64,000 bases of DNA from Pararge aegeria (GCF_905163445.1 NC_053197.1:10478001-10542000), one strand, 5' to 3'. Shown: positions 24,058 to 36,576, numbered from the stretch's first letter. Translations and numbers: made by a program. Notes: a model not told the origin generated them from the sequence alone.

Positions 24058-24509
24058 ACTTTAATACACTGCAATTTGTAAGGCTAATTTTGTTGATATT
24101 ATGCAGAGGTATCAAATATCAAGTCAAAATAGGTGACGAAGTTTCGACTTCAATATGATTCTCACAAGGATGTCAAGATTATCTTCTACATTAATCATCT
24201 CATAAGACAGATATTTTATAAAGCATACATTAAAATCATACGAACTAACATATTTCAATAGAAGCCAAAAAAACAAGCTGATCATCAAGTTAACGTTGTA
24301 ATTCTATGATTACCCAGATGAGCGTTTCTATTATATACAGTATATAGATTTCATTTTATGTTGAGTCTTCAAGGCAGAAGATCTGCTATATGATTTATTT
24401 CCTTTGCCTATTAGAAAAACATAACCATAAACATTAGGCCTAATGGAACAAGAGAAAAAGTTGTCCCATAAGTGTTCCATTTATACAATTTTTGTATGGA
24501 ACTCTCAAA

Positions 24510-24775
24510 GTCGGCTGATTGGCGCAGTGGGCAGCGACCCTGCTTTCTGAGTCGAAGGCCGTGGCTTCGATTCCCACAACTGGACAATGTTTGTGTGATG
24601 AACATTAATGTTTTTCAGTGTCTGGGTGTTTATCTATATATTAAAAGTATTTATGTATATTATTCATATAATAATTCATCAGTCATCTTAGTACCCATAA
24701 CACAAGCTACGCTTACTTTGGGACTAGATGGCGATGTGTGTATTGTCGTAGTTGATTTATTTATTTATTTATTTA
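24510..24775 (+). mobile_element. SINE C, full length
   Basis: Head gtcggctgattggcgcagtg, B box gtggcttcgattccc (one change), then the complete body and tail (ttatttatttatttattta). Confidence 0.87.
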
Positions 24776-24929
24776 AAGTCACCTTGACGTTAATGAATTG
24801 ATAGATGAAAACTAAAGAACTCAAAAAGTTTTGAGTTTGAGTCTATAAGGTCAGCTGCCTGGTTTCATGCAGTTTCAAGTGCCAAACGCGTGTTTCTGGT
24901 GTGGATTAACTGGTACCTACTGAGATTTG

Positions 24930-25260
24930 TTAATTTTTTTAAAGTTAGTTAAGCGCACAAATATATCAATTCTTTCACAACTCAAAATTAAAACACGTCT
25001 TTCTACCATCTGCCTTCAGCGCATCCTTAGTTATTTTGGCCATATCACACGACGCGGAAACGAGAGCATGGAAAAGTTGATAGTGGTTGGAAATGTAGAA
25101 AGTAAACGTCCCCGTGGCAGATCTCCAACCCGGTGGTCAGATCAACTAAGAGAAACTGGTGCCCGCACCCACCAAAGACAGGACTCGATGGAGAGAGATC
25201 TTATATGACAAGATTACTCGCCATAGTAGTGATCACGATCCTCAGTCATGAGGGACCGAC
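24930..25260 (+). mobile_element. RTE-like LINE, C-terminal ORF2 remnant
   Basis: One frame reads RLSTICLQRILSYFGHITRR, then GNESMEKLIVVGNVESKRPR, then GRSPTRWSDQLRETGA. This is the basic 'YFGHIxRR…KRxRGRxPxRWxDQ' tail of RTE-like LINE ORF2 proteins. Beyond that the frame is lost (TGARTHQRQ…), although DNA similar to the family end continues (ctcagtcatgagggaccgac). It is 5'-truncated, with no reverse transcriptase or endonuclease core here. It lies antisense to ASPP, about 90 bp from the exon donor at 25352. Confidence 0.75.
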
Positions 25261-25352
25261 TTAAGAGAGAGAGAAGTGAAATTTACACTTTAGTTTTCAA
25301 GGTTTCATCAAATTTCTACATATTCAGTTTCAGTTCGTATTCATTACTTTAC

Positions 25353-25499
25353 CTGATGTTGCCTCGCCTCTTGCTGCTTCAAGTAACGCAGCCGCTGCTC
25401 CTTGGCACAAAGCAGCTGGTGCTGGGTGTCAATTTGCTGCTGCTGTCGTAGCGCCATCGCCCGCAGTTCACCCAGCGTCAGCTCCACCCCTTCCCCCAA
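25353..25499 (-). CDS. ASPP: ASPP internal exon, start of coiled coil (partial gene)
   Basis: Internal coding exon of 147 nt (49 codons, phase 0 at both ends), read on the minus strand. The acceptor is a pyrimidine-rich tract ending in cacag at 25500-25504 and the donor is gtaaagt at 25346-25352. The product begins LGEGVELTLGELRAMALRQQ and continues through CAKEQRLRYLKQQEARQHQ. From memory this matches the vertebrate ASPP1/ASPP2 block LTLAELQEMA…RQQQQIEAQ…KEQRLRYLKQQ, which follows the N-terminal ubiquitin-like/RA domain. ASPP proteins bind p53-family proteins, PP1 and RASSF partners and act at cell junctions and in apoptosis control; Drosophila has a single ASPP. The heptad-like Leu/Gln/Arg composition fits a coiled coil. 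The exon is clearly more GC-rich than its flanks. No start codon belongs here, so exons upstream (higher coordinates) are required. The decaying RTE-like LINE at 24930-25260 ends about 90 bp inside the following intron. Confidence 0.93.
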
Positions 25500-25799
25500 C
25501 TGTGAAACAGAGAAGAAACATTAATAATACACTTTCATACACGCAAAAGCTAGTTAAGCAAGCTTTTTTTGCAGGCAGTTTTTTATTCCCTTTGACGTAC
25601 AATATTCAAAAGTGAACAGGTTGCATTGTTACGGAATATTTTTTCTTCTTCTGATGAGATAGAGAGAAAACATTGTATAACTAATCATCACCTATAAAAC
25701 TTTAATTAATAATATATAGGGCATTTAGTAAGTAAGATTTTAAAACGTTAATTTATTATAACAACTATATTAAATATATCAACGCCTAATAAAATTTTT

Positions 25800-25980
25800 C
25801 ACGAATACTACCGTACACTTGTTGCTTCTACTGTATACTTTACCAGCTTATGTGTTAATCCAGGGTATAATCTATCTCCATTCCAAAATTCAGTCAAATT
25901 GTTTCAGTAGTTTTTCGTGGAAGAGTAACAAACATCCATCAATACTTACAAACTTTCGAATTTATACTATTACTAGGATA
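25800..25980 (-). mobile_element. Helitron-like fragment, 5' part
   Basis: Reversed landmarks: ccattccaaaattcagtcaa, cagtagtttttcgtggaaga, gtaacaaacatccatcaata and cgaatttatactattactag(gat). The last is the reverse of the ATCCTACTAATATTATAAATG start. Confidence 0.6.
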
Positions 25981-28068
25981 AACAGAATCTTTACATACCT
26001 ACCTATAAATACTTTTAGTAATTATTATAATAAAGTTAAGAATCTAGAGAAAAAAAGGGGGTAAAATTGTATGAAACAAGTACTACAATACATTCATTTT
26101 ATATTTAAAATCCTGCCCATAATGAATTATTAATATTCCAAGTTGCTTAATTTATTCGGCATTATGCAGATGTAGCTTATGCCATACAAAAAGTGTAAGA
26201 AAAACGAAAGAAAAATCATAATGTTATTAAAAATACAAATCAAACTCTCAACGCTAAAACAGCTCCTAAAATCTTATTTCATGAAAACATAAGGATAAGA
26301 AACATAATGATGTTTTCGGATTAACATTTAGGTATTGGTTAAAAAACATAAAAACGCTTTGAATACTTTAACGTAATTTATTAAAGTAATCAGGTAAACG
26401 TTACCTGTCTGAAAGTTCGTAACTAGTAATATAATTTTTTAGTTCAAACATTATTCTCCGTTTTTCTTGTTTAATATTTGTATTGTTTTAAATAATTGTA
26501 ATGTGTCAACACGCTATCAAACTGGCTGTTTAGTTCGGTGAGACATTTAATGCAAGGTCACTAATTGAGGAGCGAAATGTATCAATAAAAAAAAGGTGTT
26601 GAGCAACGGACGAAGCGTCAAATAAGTTATTGGAAAGATTGGCCTTTGATTACGAGTAGATGTTTAGCTCGATGCCCAACAGTAAGGTTATAAATATGAT
26701 CTAAATTCAAAAGTTTAAAATATATTTATTCGTTTCACTGAAATCCTTTGGTTTCTGAAAACAACGTCTGTTTCAAAATTTGTCTTTGCTTGCACGAGCA
26801 GCATATTCACTCGGGATTAGTGGAAGCTGGAAATATGAGTGTAGGACGACGATAGAGCCTGAAAGCTAAAATGTTGGCTTTACTTTCTGCAATTCAATAA
26901 CATTATTGTTTTACCCTTGATCCTATTTATTTAAAGCGGTTTTACTCTTCTCTGAAACATGTAACTTGAGATTTTTAAAGAGTTTATTATGACAAGATTT
27001 TCATCGTTCTACATTAAATATACTTGATGAAGGCAACCTTACTTCGTGCGATGTATACAAATACCAACTGGACATAACAAATGGCGTCTGCGATTTGTAC
27101 TAGTGGGTCACAAATTCCCCAACATTTCCCTTCGGCGCCATAACGGAAGAATTAAGATTGTCGGTCGCCAAATTTATGTAAAACCCGACACTTGTTGATA
27201 GCGTCCGTTCCGGTAACGTATCGCCGAGAATATGTTACTCATATAATATGCGGGACCACATGTTACGTTGCATATGGCCGAGGCCAACGTAAATAATGAG
27301 TGTAAAGCGCGTGCATCTGGAAAATTAATAGCCAAAATCTAGGAAGTACGCAAAATTCTACATATTAATGTGTTGTATTTGTAAAATTAAAAACAATTTT
27401 ATTTTATTGGACGACAATGCTTTTTAACCTTTGAATAACAAAGAACGTATCATGAATCTTAAAAGAAAGAAAGAAAGAAAAATAGTCTTTATTGTCACAC
27501 ATTTGTGTAAAATGTTACATTTGTGTCATAAATTGTTAAAGATTAAAAATAAAAAACATGTGTGACTGAGGAGCTGGCTCAGTATAGCTGCATACTAAAA
27601 CGCGCAGCACTGGTTTTCAGCAAGCCCCATTATCTTCGTCGTAACTGAATCTTGCTTGCACCGAATTTTTTTACTTCATAGCAAATTTTGAAAACTTTAC
27701 TTGACGACTATCATACCTGATAGAAAGCAATAATGAGATCTAAGTTTGCCTAGAAAATACTTATTCACCTACTCTTGAGGTTCTTCAGATTGAATGTGAC
27801 AGAAAACCCCGATACCGGAGAGCGTTTCAAACATTTGCGGTACGAGGATGAAAAGCGCTTCGTACATGTTGACTGATTGTCAACCACATAAGGATAGCAC
27901 TTTTCACAGCGTCTGGCTGTTCTATAGTTCTGTGACCACGTACCTATGTAAAGTTTTGGCCGTGTTCATCAATCTAATTTTTATTCCACTACAAAATACA
28001 CTTGTCTGCAAACTCAGACTGAAATGGTAGCGAGCTAAGAGCTAAGAGTATGATAACCACATTATTTT

Positions 28069-28338
28069 GACGGCCGATTGGCGGAGTTTGCAGCGACCCT
28101 GCTTTCTGAGTACAAAGCCGTTGGTTCGATTCGCACTACTGGAAAATGTTTGTGTGATGAGCATGAATTTTTTTCAATGTCTTGGTTTTTATATGTACAT
28201 TCTAAGTATTTAAGTGTATAATTCATAAAAATATTCATCAGGCATCTTAGTACCCATAACACAAGCTACGCGTACTTTGGGGCTAGATGGCGATATGTGT
28301 ATTGTCGTAGTATATTTATTTATTTTTTATTATTATTA
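28069..28338 (+). mobile_element. SINE C, full length
   Basis: gacggccgattggcggagtt (A box with c→g), ttggttcgattcgc B box, a complete body with gctagatggcgatatgtgta, and a tatttatttattttttatta tail. Confidence 0.86.
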
Positions 28339-29009
28339 ACTTCTATATTCTGACCTATATAACAATTTTCCTCTTGTTAATGATGATACGAATAATTAAA
28401 CATTGAACCAAACTCTTAGCATACTCTCCGGGGCACGAAGCGTGATTAATGGAATAAATTAGTACCGACACGTTCATCCCTTTAGTTATCGATTCATGTC
28501 AACGTAGCTTAACCAATGATTTTTTCATAAAACATGAACCGGGCCACACCAGCCTAGAATAATGTATGTATCATTCCATTAGCAGATGAGAATACAGGTC
28601 ACGGACAATAGTTGGGTAAGCTTCGTCCAACTGAGATTTGTAGCAACGGAGGAAGCTGTGCTTTCTGAAAGTGCTAAATTATGTAACGCTGAAAATTGTG
28701 GAGCAAAATCTAGGCTATTATCGACATCGCTATATCTGTGATTTTCTAGAGTTGGCAGCACTAATACATTGATATTATTTGCAAAATGTCATGTACCTAA
28801 CTTGCGTTGTAGTTTGTAATTCAAAATGGAACTCTGTTTTGGCGCAACATGACGCAAGGTCACATACTCGACGATTAAGATTTATTTACGATTTAGGGGA
28901 ATAGTCTAGCAGGAATCTACTTGAGTTTAGATAGTTAGACCTATCTTTACCTTGTATTTCAGTTACAATGGTTACAAAGCAGTTATACCCTAGTGATCAG
29001 ATCTTCGGT

Positions 29010-29201
29010 CAGTGGCATGCATACAGGGTATGCACAGGGTATGCATTAAGCAGACAGATAATATAAAATGAAAAAAATCTTTAGTGCGAGTTATAAAAAC
29101 CTTAAGGATAGGCATTGTTAGAGTTATAAAACGCCTACCCTTAAGTTTTTATAACTATGTATTGGAGATTTTCTTGTGCATACCTTCTATGCACGCCACT
29201 G
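29010..29201. repeat. Long imperfect foldback (192 bp)
   Basis: The outer arms 29010-29034 (cagtggcatgcat…ggtatgcac) and 29176-29201 (gtgcatacc…gcacgccactg) pair with few mismatches. The inner arms 29089-29113 and 29133-29156 (agttataaaaac…/…gtttttataact) also pair. It looks like a foldback or MITE-like element. Confidence 0.75.
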
Positions 29202-29245
29202 TCTTCTGCCCTAGCCTGTCCTATCGGGGGGGACAAGTTTGAATA

Positions 29246-29375
29246 GTCAAGCCCAAGGGTTCTCCATAATGTCCTAAGGGCGTGTGAAGGCTTCTAATCC
29301 ACACTCAAGCGTGGTGGACTACGGCCTAAATCCTTCTGGATTCCAAGAGGAGACCCACAATTCCGTCATACATTG
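29246..29375 (+). mobile_element. SINE A 3' fragment
   Basis: gggttctccataatgtccta, agcgtggtggactacggcct and agaggagacccacaattccg belong to the family A body. The head is missing. Confidence 0.6.
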
Positions 29376-29562
29376 CTTTGGTGTAATATTTACCATATAC
29401 GCATCGTGCGGCGCATGCATCGGGAGCTCTTAAAAGGAATATTTCTATCCGTTTTTGTAAACAATTTCATTAATTTTTCGCTCTTATTAGTCGAAGCGTG
29501 ATGTTATATTGCTTATATATATAGCTCTCCTCAATGAATGGAATCAATCTAACACAAAAATA

Positions 29563-29770
29563 TTTTTTCCAATAGGTTTAGTGGATCCAGGAATTATTCT
29601 TTGGCACTATCCCGTTCTCTTGCTTTAAGTCCTTTCTACAAATGTTGCCTATAAGAGATTGCTTACAGCAATAAGGCCGCCTTTGCATGTTTATATTGTT
29701 TACTGTATACTCCTTAATGTTTCTTTCTCTGTGTGTTTACGTGCAATAAAGTGTTTCTTCTTCTTCTTCC
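29563..29770 (+). mobile_element. LINE or retroposon 3' end with TTC tail
   Basis: ggcactatcccgttctcttg, gagattgcttacagcaataa, ggccgcctttgcatgtttat, gtttactgtatactcctta, then gcaataaagtgtttcttctt with a (ttc)n tail. The mate in reverse orientation is at 17535-17705. Confidence 0.75.
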
Positions 29771-31061
29771 CTCCAACCTCACAAACTTTTCCTTTTTATA
29801 ATATTTGTATAGATAGCCTCCTAATGTAGATAAGATATTGTTAACACTCAAACGATCTTGTAATCTAAAACTATTATTCTTGGTACTTACTTACTAAAAG
29901 AGAACTTATTGATCTAGCGCATAACCTTCAAACAATACTCGTAATATTAGAGCGTTAAGTTCATTTTCCACAAGACATTACGAACAAAGAGGCTATATGA
30001 AAGCTGCCCGTAAAAGTAGGTGTGTGCATACTATGTAAAGAAACAGAAATAGGTTAACGACAAAATAATGCAGGCGCGGTGCCTTTGAATTACGGTTACA
30101 CATGCGACGTCATTTTGCATGAGAATGCAAATATAAGGGTCGCTTCTTATCGGTTCGATATTATTGAGCTTACATTTAGATTAAATAGTGTTTCTCTTTA
30201 TATTTTTGTATCAATCCCAACGTAAAATAACAATATTAAAATCATTACATTCCTTTATGAGCGGACAAGTGCTTTTTAAATAGAATAATAATGTTTATAA
30301 GAGAAGAGATCTTTATAACGGCAATAAAACCTCGTTATGGAATTCTTTAGCAAGCGTTAACGAGATACCTTAAGGCATATTAAGATTTTCGCGAGTCGCA
30401 ATAAAATGGTGGCTTTTTAATTACATTTATGTTTCTTTAATTAAAATTTGATTCATCACGGTTAATTAGAATGTTTAAGCTGACTTACAGCTTATACACT
30501 GATAGCGGAGTTACTGAGTGGAAACGATAATCCCAATGGTATTATTTAAGATGTTAGGCACTCTCTTTATTATCTTAGGAAGTAAATCTAAGTATTCTGA
30601 CTGTACCACAGGAGAGATTCCTGACAGTTATCCGTGGATACCACAGTTTGGTTGACCTGCTAAGGCTGATATACCGACTTTGTGTATAAGCTTGAATGCT
30701 CAGGCCGCTTAGGGGCGGTACGAAACACATATACATTCATCTCAATAGACACTGCGAAGAAAATGCAAAATGCAAGAAAATAATTCATACATAATTAATC
30801 TATGGAATCATTTAATGAAGACTATAAAGCGAACTGAGTTTCTAAACGATTCATGCGTTATATTTTTAAAGAGAGAGAAATAGCAACACCAATTAAAAAA
30901 GATAGGTGGTTCGTTTTTTAAAGTACCGCACTAGTATAAACATTAAACATCTCCATATTTAATTCTCCTCTGCGTCTTTGTAACGCGCTTTTTCATACAA
31001 TTTATTCGATTAACAAGATGATATAGTTTAAATTTCACTATTAATGTAAATTTCAACTATA

Positions 31062-31497
31062 ATTTTTTTTTATTTCACTACAAGTTAGCCCTTGTACGTA
31101 AACGTACTGCAATCTCTCCTGATGGTAAGTGATGATGCAGCCTAAGATGGTAGCGGGCTAGCCTTTTAGGGAGTATCAATAATATATTATGAAAATTAAG
31201 CTTAATTTTCATAATATGTTATGGATTTCCGTGAAGTAACGCCTGCTTCTATCCAATAGTATAGGAGTCATACCCCTTATCGGTTTCTACGCAAAATTGC
31301 ACCGGAACACTAAATCGCTTAGCGGCACCCTACTAACATAGACATGTTAGTAGGGTGGTAACCAGCTTCGGCCAAAGCCTCCCACCAAACCAGACCAGAG
31401 AAAATTCAAATTATCAATTCCCGAATTGCCCCTGCCATCAAACCCGGGACCTCCAGGGATCCTCCGGGATCACCGATACGCCAGGCAGGTCGTCAAA
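31062..31497 (-). mobile_element. SINE D, full length, with inserted palindrome
   Basis: On the minus strand the head lies at the high end (gacgacctgcctggcgtatc…, B-box region gtcccgggtttgatgg). The body follows: aatttgaattttctctggtc, tttggccgaagctggttacc, cgctaagcgatttagtgttc. The reversed tail is tttcactacaagttagccct. A 34-bp perfect palindrome interrupts the body at 31184-31217. Confidence 0.78.
31184..31217. repeat. 34-bp perfect palindrome within SINE D
   Basis: atattatgaaaattaag followed immediately by its exact reverse complement, with no loop. Pairing extends to 48 bp with two mismatches (31177-31224). Confidence 0.9.
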
Positions 31498-31904
31498 TCA
31501 TCATGCAGTGATGAAAGTTGAAATATAAATGAAATTTACATTTATAGTTAAATAATTTATTTTACGTGCAAATTAAGAACACTAAAGAAAACCTTACCCA
31601 ATATCTCACTAGATGGAAAATCGTTTTCTATGCCCGCCCAATGCTTTTTTATTTCAAATTAGTTGTACAAATAAATGTCGTTTCTTCCTTCGGTTATTTT
31701 TTGCAGCCCTACGAATCGGTTGGGTTGACGATTAATAAAATCTCACAGCAAAAATATATACTTTTTTTATCACTCGACACTAAAAAGCTACAAATTAGAA
31801 GCATATATAGAAATATTTTTAAAATACAAAAAAATTAGAATGGAGTTATCTCAATGTATTCGTATCTATTGAGATATTTGTATACTCGTTGAATCTATTA
31901 CTTC

Positions 31905-32200
31905 ATCCTCAGCCTTCTAACGCCCCACTACTGGGCACCGGCCTCTGGAAGCAGATAGGTTGTTAGAGCAAGGACCCACTACAAAGCTCCAATGCGGGTT
32001 GTCGGGTTTAACGACTATTTTCACGAGTTAGTTATAATAACCGGGACCGATACTGCCACGGGTTACTGTGCTTTCCGCGATACGGGGTTGAGAATTCTAC
32101 TTACAGAAAAACTACCTCTTAACAAGTTTTGACCCGACCCGGGATACGAAACTGGGGCCTCGCTGTTAAACATACTAAGCAATAGACCAAAGAAGCAGTT
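31905..32200 (-). mobile_element. SINE E, tRNA-headed
   Basis: The plus strand has cctcagccttctaacgcccc, actactgggcaccggcctct, gacccactacaaagctccaa, acgactattttcacgagtta and ataaccgggaccgatactgc. Near the high end lies cccgggatacgaaactggg, a reversed degenerate B box. The element therefore reads on the minus strand. Confidence 0.6.
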
Positions 32201-32282
32201 AATAGTTATTGTTGTCAAATCAAGTTTTTGGTTATAATAACTATTTTAGCTTTGCGTCATTAAGTCAATGGACGATGGGTTA

Positions 32283-32537
32283 GACGGCCGATCGGCGCAG
32301 TGGGCGGCGATCCTGCTGGCTGTCCAAGGCCGTGGGTTCGATTCCCACAGCTGTAAAATGTTTGTGTGACGAACAGGAATGTTTTTCAATGTCTGGGTGT
32401 TTGTACGTACAATATAATTATTTATGTACATTACTCATCAAGGTATTCATGTTAGTACCCCTAACACAAGCTACGCTTACGTTGGAACTAGATCGCGATG
32501 TGTGTATTGTCCTAGTATATTTATTTATTTATTTATA
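32283..32537 (+). mobile_element. SINE C, full length
   Basis: gacggccgatcggcgcagtg head, gggttcgattccc B box, acgaacaggaatgtttttca, and a (tatt)n tail. The segment catcagtcatctta is shortened (attcatgttagtacccctaa). Confidence 0.86.
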
Positions 32538-32634
32538 ATGGGCATTCTAGCAAATTAAAGATTACCAGCAACGTAAACTATAAGAATGAATTAACTCAAA
32601 CCTAACTTCAGATTCTGGTACAAAATATTATATA

Positions 32635-32958
32635 CTAGCTGTTGCCCGCGACTTCGTCTGCGTTTGTTTTTGTTTTTTGAGACACACGGACATTAAATTT
32701 AGGTTTAGTTGTACTGAAATTTTTAATTTGTATATTCTTATAAAAAAATCTATTCGCATAAACAATAGCTGAAAGGAACTGTCTGACCAGTCTCAGCTCC
32801 TCGTATCACTTACAAAAAATAGTAATCGTTATAGGTCGAAGCGAAATCGCATTGTAAGTTGATTTATATGCTAAAGGTTAACATTTCTATCATTTTTTAT
32901 ATAGTCCTTGCGTGAAAGCGTAACAAGCAAACTTACATTCACATTTATAATATACTTG
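32635..32958 (-). mobile_element. Helitron-like non-autonomous element, complete (~324 bp)
   Basis: On the minus strand it ends gacgaagtcgcgggcaacag-CTAG followed by T. It begins near 32958 with a degenerate form of TCCCTACTAATATTATAAATG and carries gtttgcttgttacgctttca just inside, as does the plus-strand copy at 9830. Confidence 0.65.
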
Positions 32959-33296
32959 TAAAAGTATACATTCCGTGTGTTGTAAAATTATACATTCGAA
33001 GGTACTTCTAGTCTAGTTACTATCGAACTCATTATAAAATAAACTAGCAGATTAATTTCGACCAAGACGAGGAAAACATTTGAAGATTCATTTGAACATA
33101 GCATTGAATTTGACGAAAGTCACGTGGGATACTCCTGAAATGGAATGCCATTTGGCTTGGGGTCAACCACAACTCCTACGTTTTCGGGACATTCAATTCG
33201 CATTCATTATTTAGTTTTGCCAAGACGTATTTAGATAATTTGTTTTACACCGTACTCCTGATCCCAGATATTTACCTACAGTGAAGAGTATTCATG

Positions 33297-33392
33297 TTTT
33301 CATCACCGTCCCACTACAGAGCACGGATCTCCTCCCACAATGAAGGGGTTAAGGCCGCAGTCCACCACTCTGGCCCAATGATGGACTATGCT
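33297..33392 (-). mobile_element. SINE A 3' fragment
   Basis: ccgtcccactacagagcacg, gatctcctcccacaatgaag and ggccgcagtccaccactctg are the reversed family A 3' region. Confidence 0.65.
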
Positions 33393-34554
33393 TGCTTTTT
33401 GCATACTTTATTAAATTCAAAACTACGCTTCAGTTCTATAGTTGACAGTTATTGAGTCGAAATGTGCCAGCTCTCATTAAAATCGTTCCATTGAAATGTG
33501 GAACGTTTAAAATTCGAATTCATAGTCAAGATAGGGGCTAGGGGAACATTCATTTCATAGACAATAAGGAACCGAACACCGATTTGCCAAATGTTAGGGA
33601 ATGAATGCTGGCTGACCAAATTTTGACATTCAAGTCACCATACAACCCTCTACACCTTTCGCATACAGCGTTATCATTATAAACAATGTAATAATGTATT
33701 AAAGGTTCTTCAATAATTGTCTACAAAAGATGAAAACGCTCAAAACATTCAACCTTACATATTTTTGTTGACTTTTAACCTATCGTCTAGGAATTCTAGT
33801 GTAAGATTAATTTAATTACGTTTGGTACTCAACGATACTTCAAGAGATAAAAATAACACGTTACAAAATTTTAGACAGGAGGACCTCTGTTTTAAAGATT
33901 GGCATCCCCAAAAAGGTCAAGCGGTACTTCGCGGCCGAACAGGTTCTTACCTTTTTGATACGTATTCAACTAAAATATAAATTCAAAAGTAGCCAACTGC
34001 GTATTTTTCAATATAATAATTATTTTGGCTTTCTCCCATCTACATTTAACGTTAAAACATCTTTGCTCCTAATTAATTTCGATCTAAAAAATAATAAATT
34101 GCATCCGTAATTAATTTCGATGCTCAAGTAAAGTTCTCCCATTAAATTGCAGCGAGGAGTCATTAAAGTTTGACAAAGTTTTAGGGTCAATTAGCGTCCA
34201 TTCCATATGTTTACCACAGTTGAAAATTTGCTAACCACTTTGAGAGCAATTCCCGCCTCAAAGGTACGCTCTCACAAATTATTGCTCGCTTAGGGTAAAA
34301 CTGACGCCTTAGACTCTAAACTCTCCTGGGAGCTATTCGTGGTTTTCGTTACTCAAATTCACGACGTGCCGTAGCTTCCCACTAAATTTGATAAATGAGT
34401 TTTTCCAAAATAAATATTTAGGATGCGTGAGATAGTTAATTCTCGAATACGTATAACTTAAAACCTCTTAGAGTTAAACTCTAAGTCGGTATGACATCTT
34501 TAGAAAACATCGTTATATTTCAGCCAATTTACAGAATACTATAGTAAAATATAC

Positions 34555-35035
34555 ACTAAAACCATCCATCAATACTTACATCCATCGATCCAAACATCCA
34601 TTCTCACAAACTTTCGCATTTATAATATCAGTAGGATGGCACGCATGCTTTCGATCGTTGTGCCATATGCCTTGCGACTTGCTAGTATCTGTGAAGTTAT
34701 GTCCTTTACCTCCGACAATATTTATCAGAGCTTCATTAAAATTAGACAATACATGCTAGTTAGAATACACTTTCAATTAAAAAAAGAATGATTAAAATCA
34801 GTTCAAATTTAACGGAGCTATGAAGTAAAATTGATAAAAATTTTCATCCGGTTTCCCCGAGAAAATTGTTTATCGGGATAAAAAATATTCTATATGTTGA
34901 CCCGAAGTACAGCTACCACTATACCAAATTTTATTTAAATCCGTTTAGTAGTTTTCACGTGATGCCCGGACATACAGACAGACAGACAAAAATTAAATAA
35001 AAATCTGTTTTGGACACAGTATCGATTATAAAGCA
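34555..35035 (-). mobile_element. Two adjacent Helitron-like or related fragments
   Basis: 34555-34640 has repeated ccatc, then ctcacaaactttcgcattta and taatatcagtaggat (a reversed 5' start). 34850-34995 has cgggataaaaaatattctat, accaaattttatttaaatcc, gtttagtagttttcacgtga and a cagacagacagaca run, the usual interior of such elements in reverse. Confidence 0.5.
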
Positions 35036-36576
35036 TCCCCCGATCAAAATTTTCAAAATATATTAAAAGTACAGAAATATTACATTTACAGTTTTATTAT
35101 AAGTATTTATATAGATAATAAAGAAGATAGAAACACGCGAAAAGTTTAGCTTATAAAGTTGAAGTAGTTTGTACCTTACTCCATTAGATACACATAAAAA
35201 TTAAAATTTATATTTTTAGGTTAAGTTAAATACTCTGGACATAAGGTTTTCCTTGCAACGTGCTGCAATATTTGTTTCGCAATTCGCGATGGAATGATAT
35301 CGTTAGTTTCGTTACTTTATCCTCAAGTCATTAGATTATTCGTTATTTTTCGACACTGTATTAATCCAAGCACCATTTATGTGCTCGCGAGTGTTATGAA
35401 TTAAAGGATAGGTAACCTATGATTTCCTGATGATTATAATTGTTAAAGTTCGCAAACCAATCAGCAGCGTGAAATACAGAAATATCGCTATCAGTCTAAT
35501 CCCTAAGTGAAAAGGGGTGTGGTGTGATGGGTACCTGGGATTTACTCTTGGAAACTTACTGGTTCTTTTATACAAAGAACTAAAATATAACGTCCTCACT
35601 CTGCCCGCATATTTCCAACTCAATTAACTTTGACAGCTATCAATTAGAAGTAAAAGTTTATGATTTACCAAAGTTCAAAGGAAATGTGTATGACAGTTTT
35701 AGACATGGCACCTGTTCGAAATTAGAAGTGGAAAATCTTTTGATGTTAGCATTAATTACTTAGTTATTAACACAATTTGACTCTGTCTAAAACGATAAAA
35801 TATTCTACTTAAGAGATAATTACAAAAACATTCTAGTAACTTTTTCAACGTTTTCGTGTTTGAAATGTTGGTTTTGAGGTATTATAACGTGTTCATAAAT
35901 GATATTATCTTTTGATAAAACATGAAAATTAATTTATTAAATTATATAGAAATACACACAAGGAAAAGTAATAAATAACCATGAACACACGAGTTATTCA
36001 AGTCGCAAAATAAACACAAATTTTAATAAAAGCGCCAGTGAAGTATGTGCTTTAGGTAAAAAGGTCGTTTCAGACGTAATTAAAGCTATTCAGCAAACAT
36101 GAGTGTAATGAAGGAGCTGAGGGAATATGGCGAGCGATCAATAAAACGTGCTTCGTGTGGGCTCGTCTTTATGACAAGGTTATAATAGCTTTAAAATATA
36201 AGTTGGTAGAGTTCCATGAAGTCTTTCGTTCTTTAGATATATTGAAGAAATACCAAGTTTATTTTTACCTGACTACTGCGGGAGGGGAAACAGTCTTTAT
36301 ATTGGTTGTTTTCGTACATTATAACATTTGTAACCAATTGGAATTACATTTAATAAAAATTCTAAATAAATTTATTTCAAGTAGAATTTTCCTTTTTTTA
36401 AAAAAAAAAAAAAACATATACAACGTAAGTTTTTTTATTAAATTAAATGATATAAAACGCGGATTATATTAAATGATAAACAACGTGTTGATGAAAACCG
36501 AAATAAAACTTCACAGACTTGGGAGGTACATTATAGACTTATCTGTGAAACCGAATACCTTGATTTACCTGTTTTT

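Larger units (their letters stand above)
15222..25352 (-). other. ASPP intron, 10.1 kb
   Basis: Bounded by the donor at 25351-25352 and the acceptor at 15222-15223. It contains LINE 3' ends, a hAT-type element, SINE A, C and E copies, and hairpins, listed separately. Nothing recognisable was seen in 15895-16625, 16890-17150, 17710-18047, 18920-21540 (apart from a short CTAG-ended fragment near 20890-20941), 22350-22800, 22830-23037, 23475-23970 and 24060-24505. Confidence 0.85.

Noticed and set aside
27100..27310. Relatively GC-rich stretch considered as an exon or enhancer
   Set aside because: No long open frame with splice sites and no recognisable motif. Conservation data would be needed to call an enhancer.
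36403..36417. A run of about 15 A as a retrogene poly-A tail
   Set aside because: No recognisable coding or retroposon body immediately upstream and no target duplication found.
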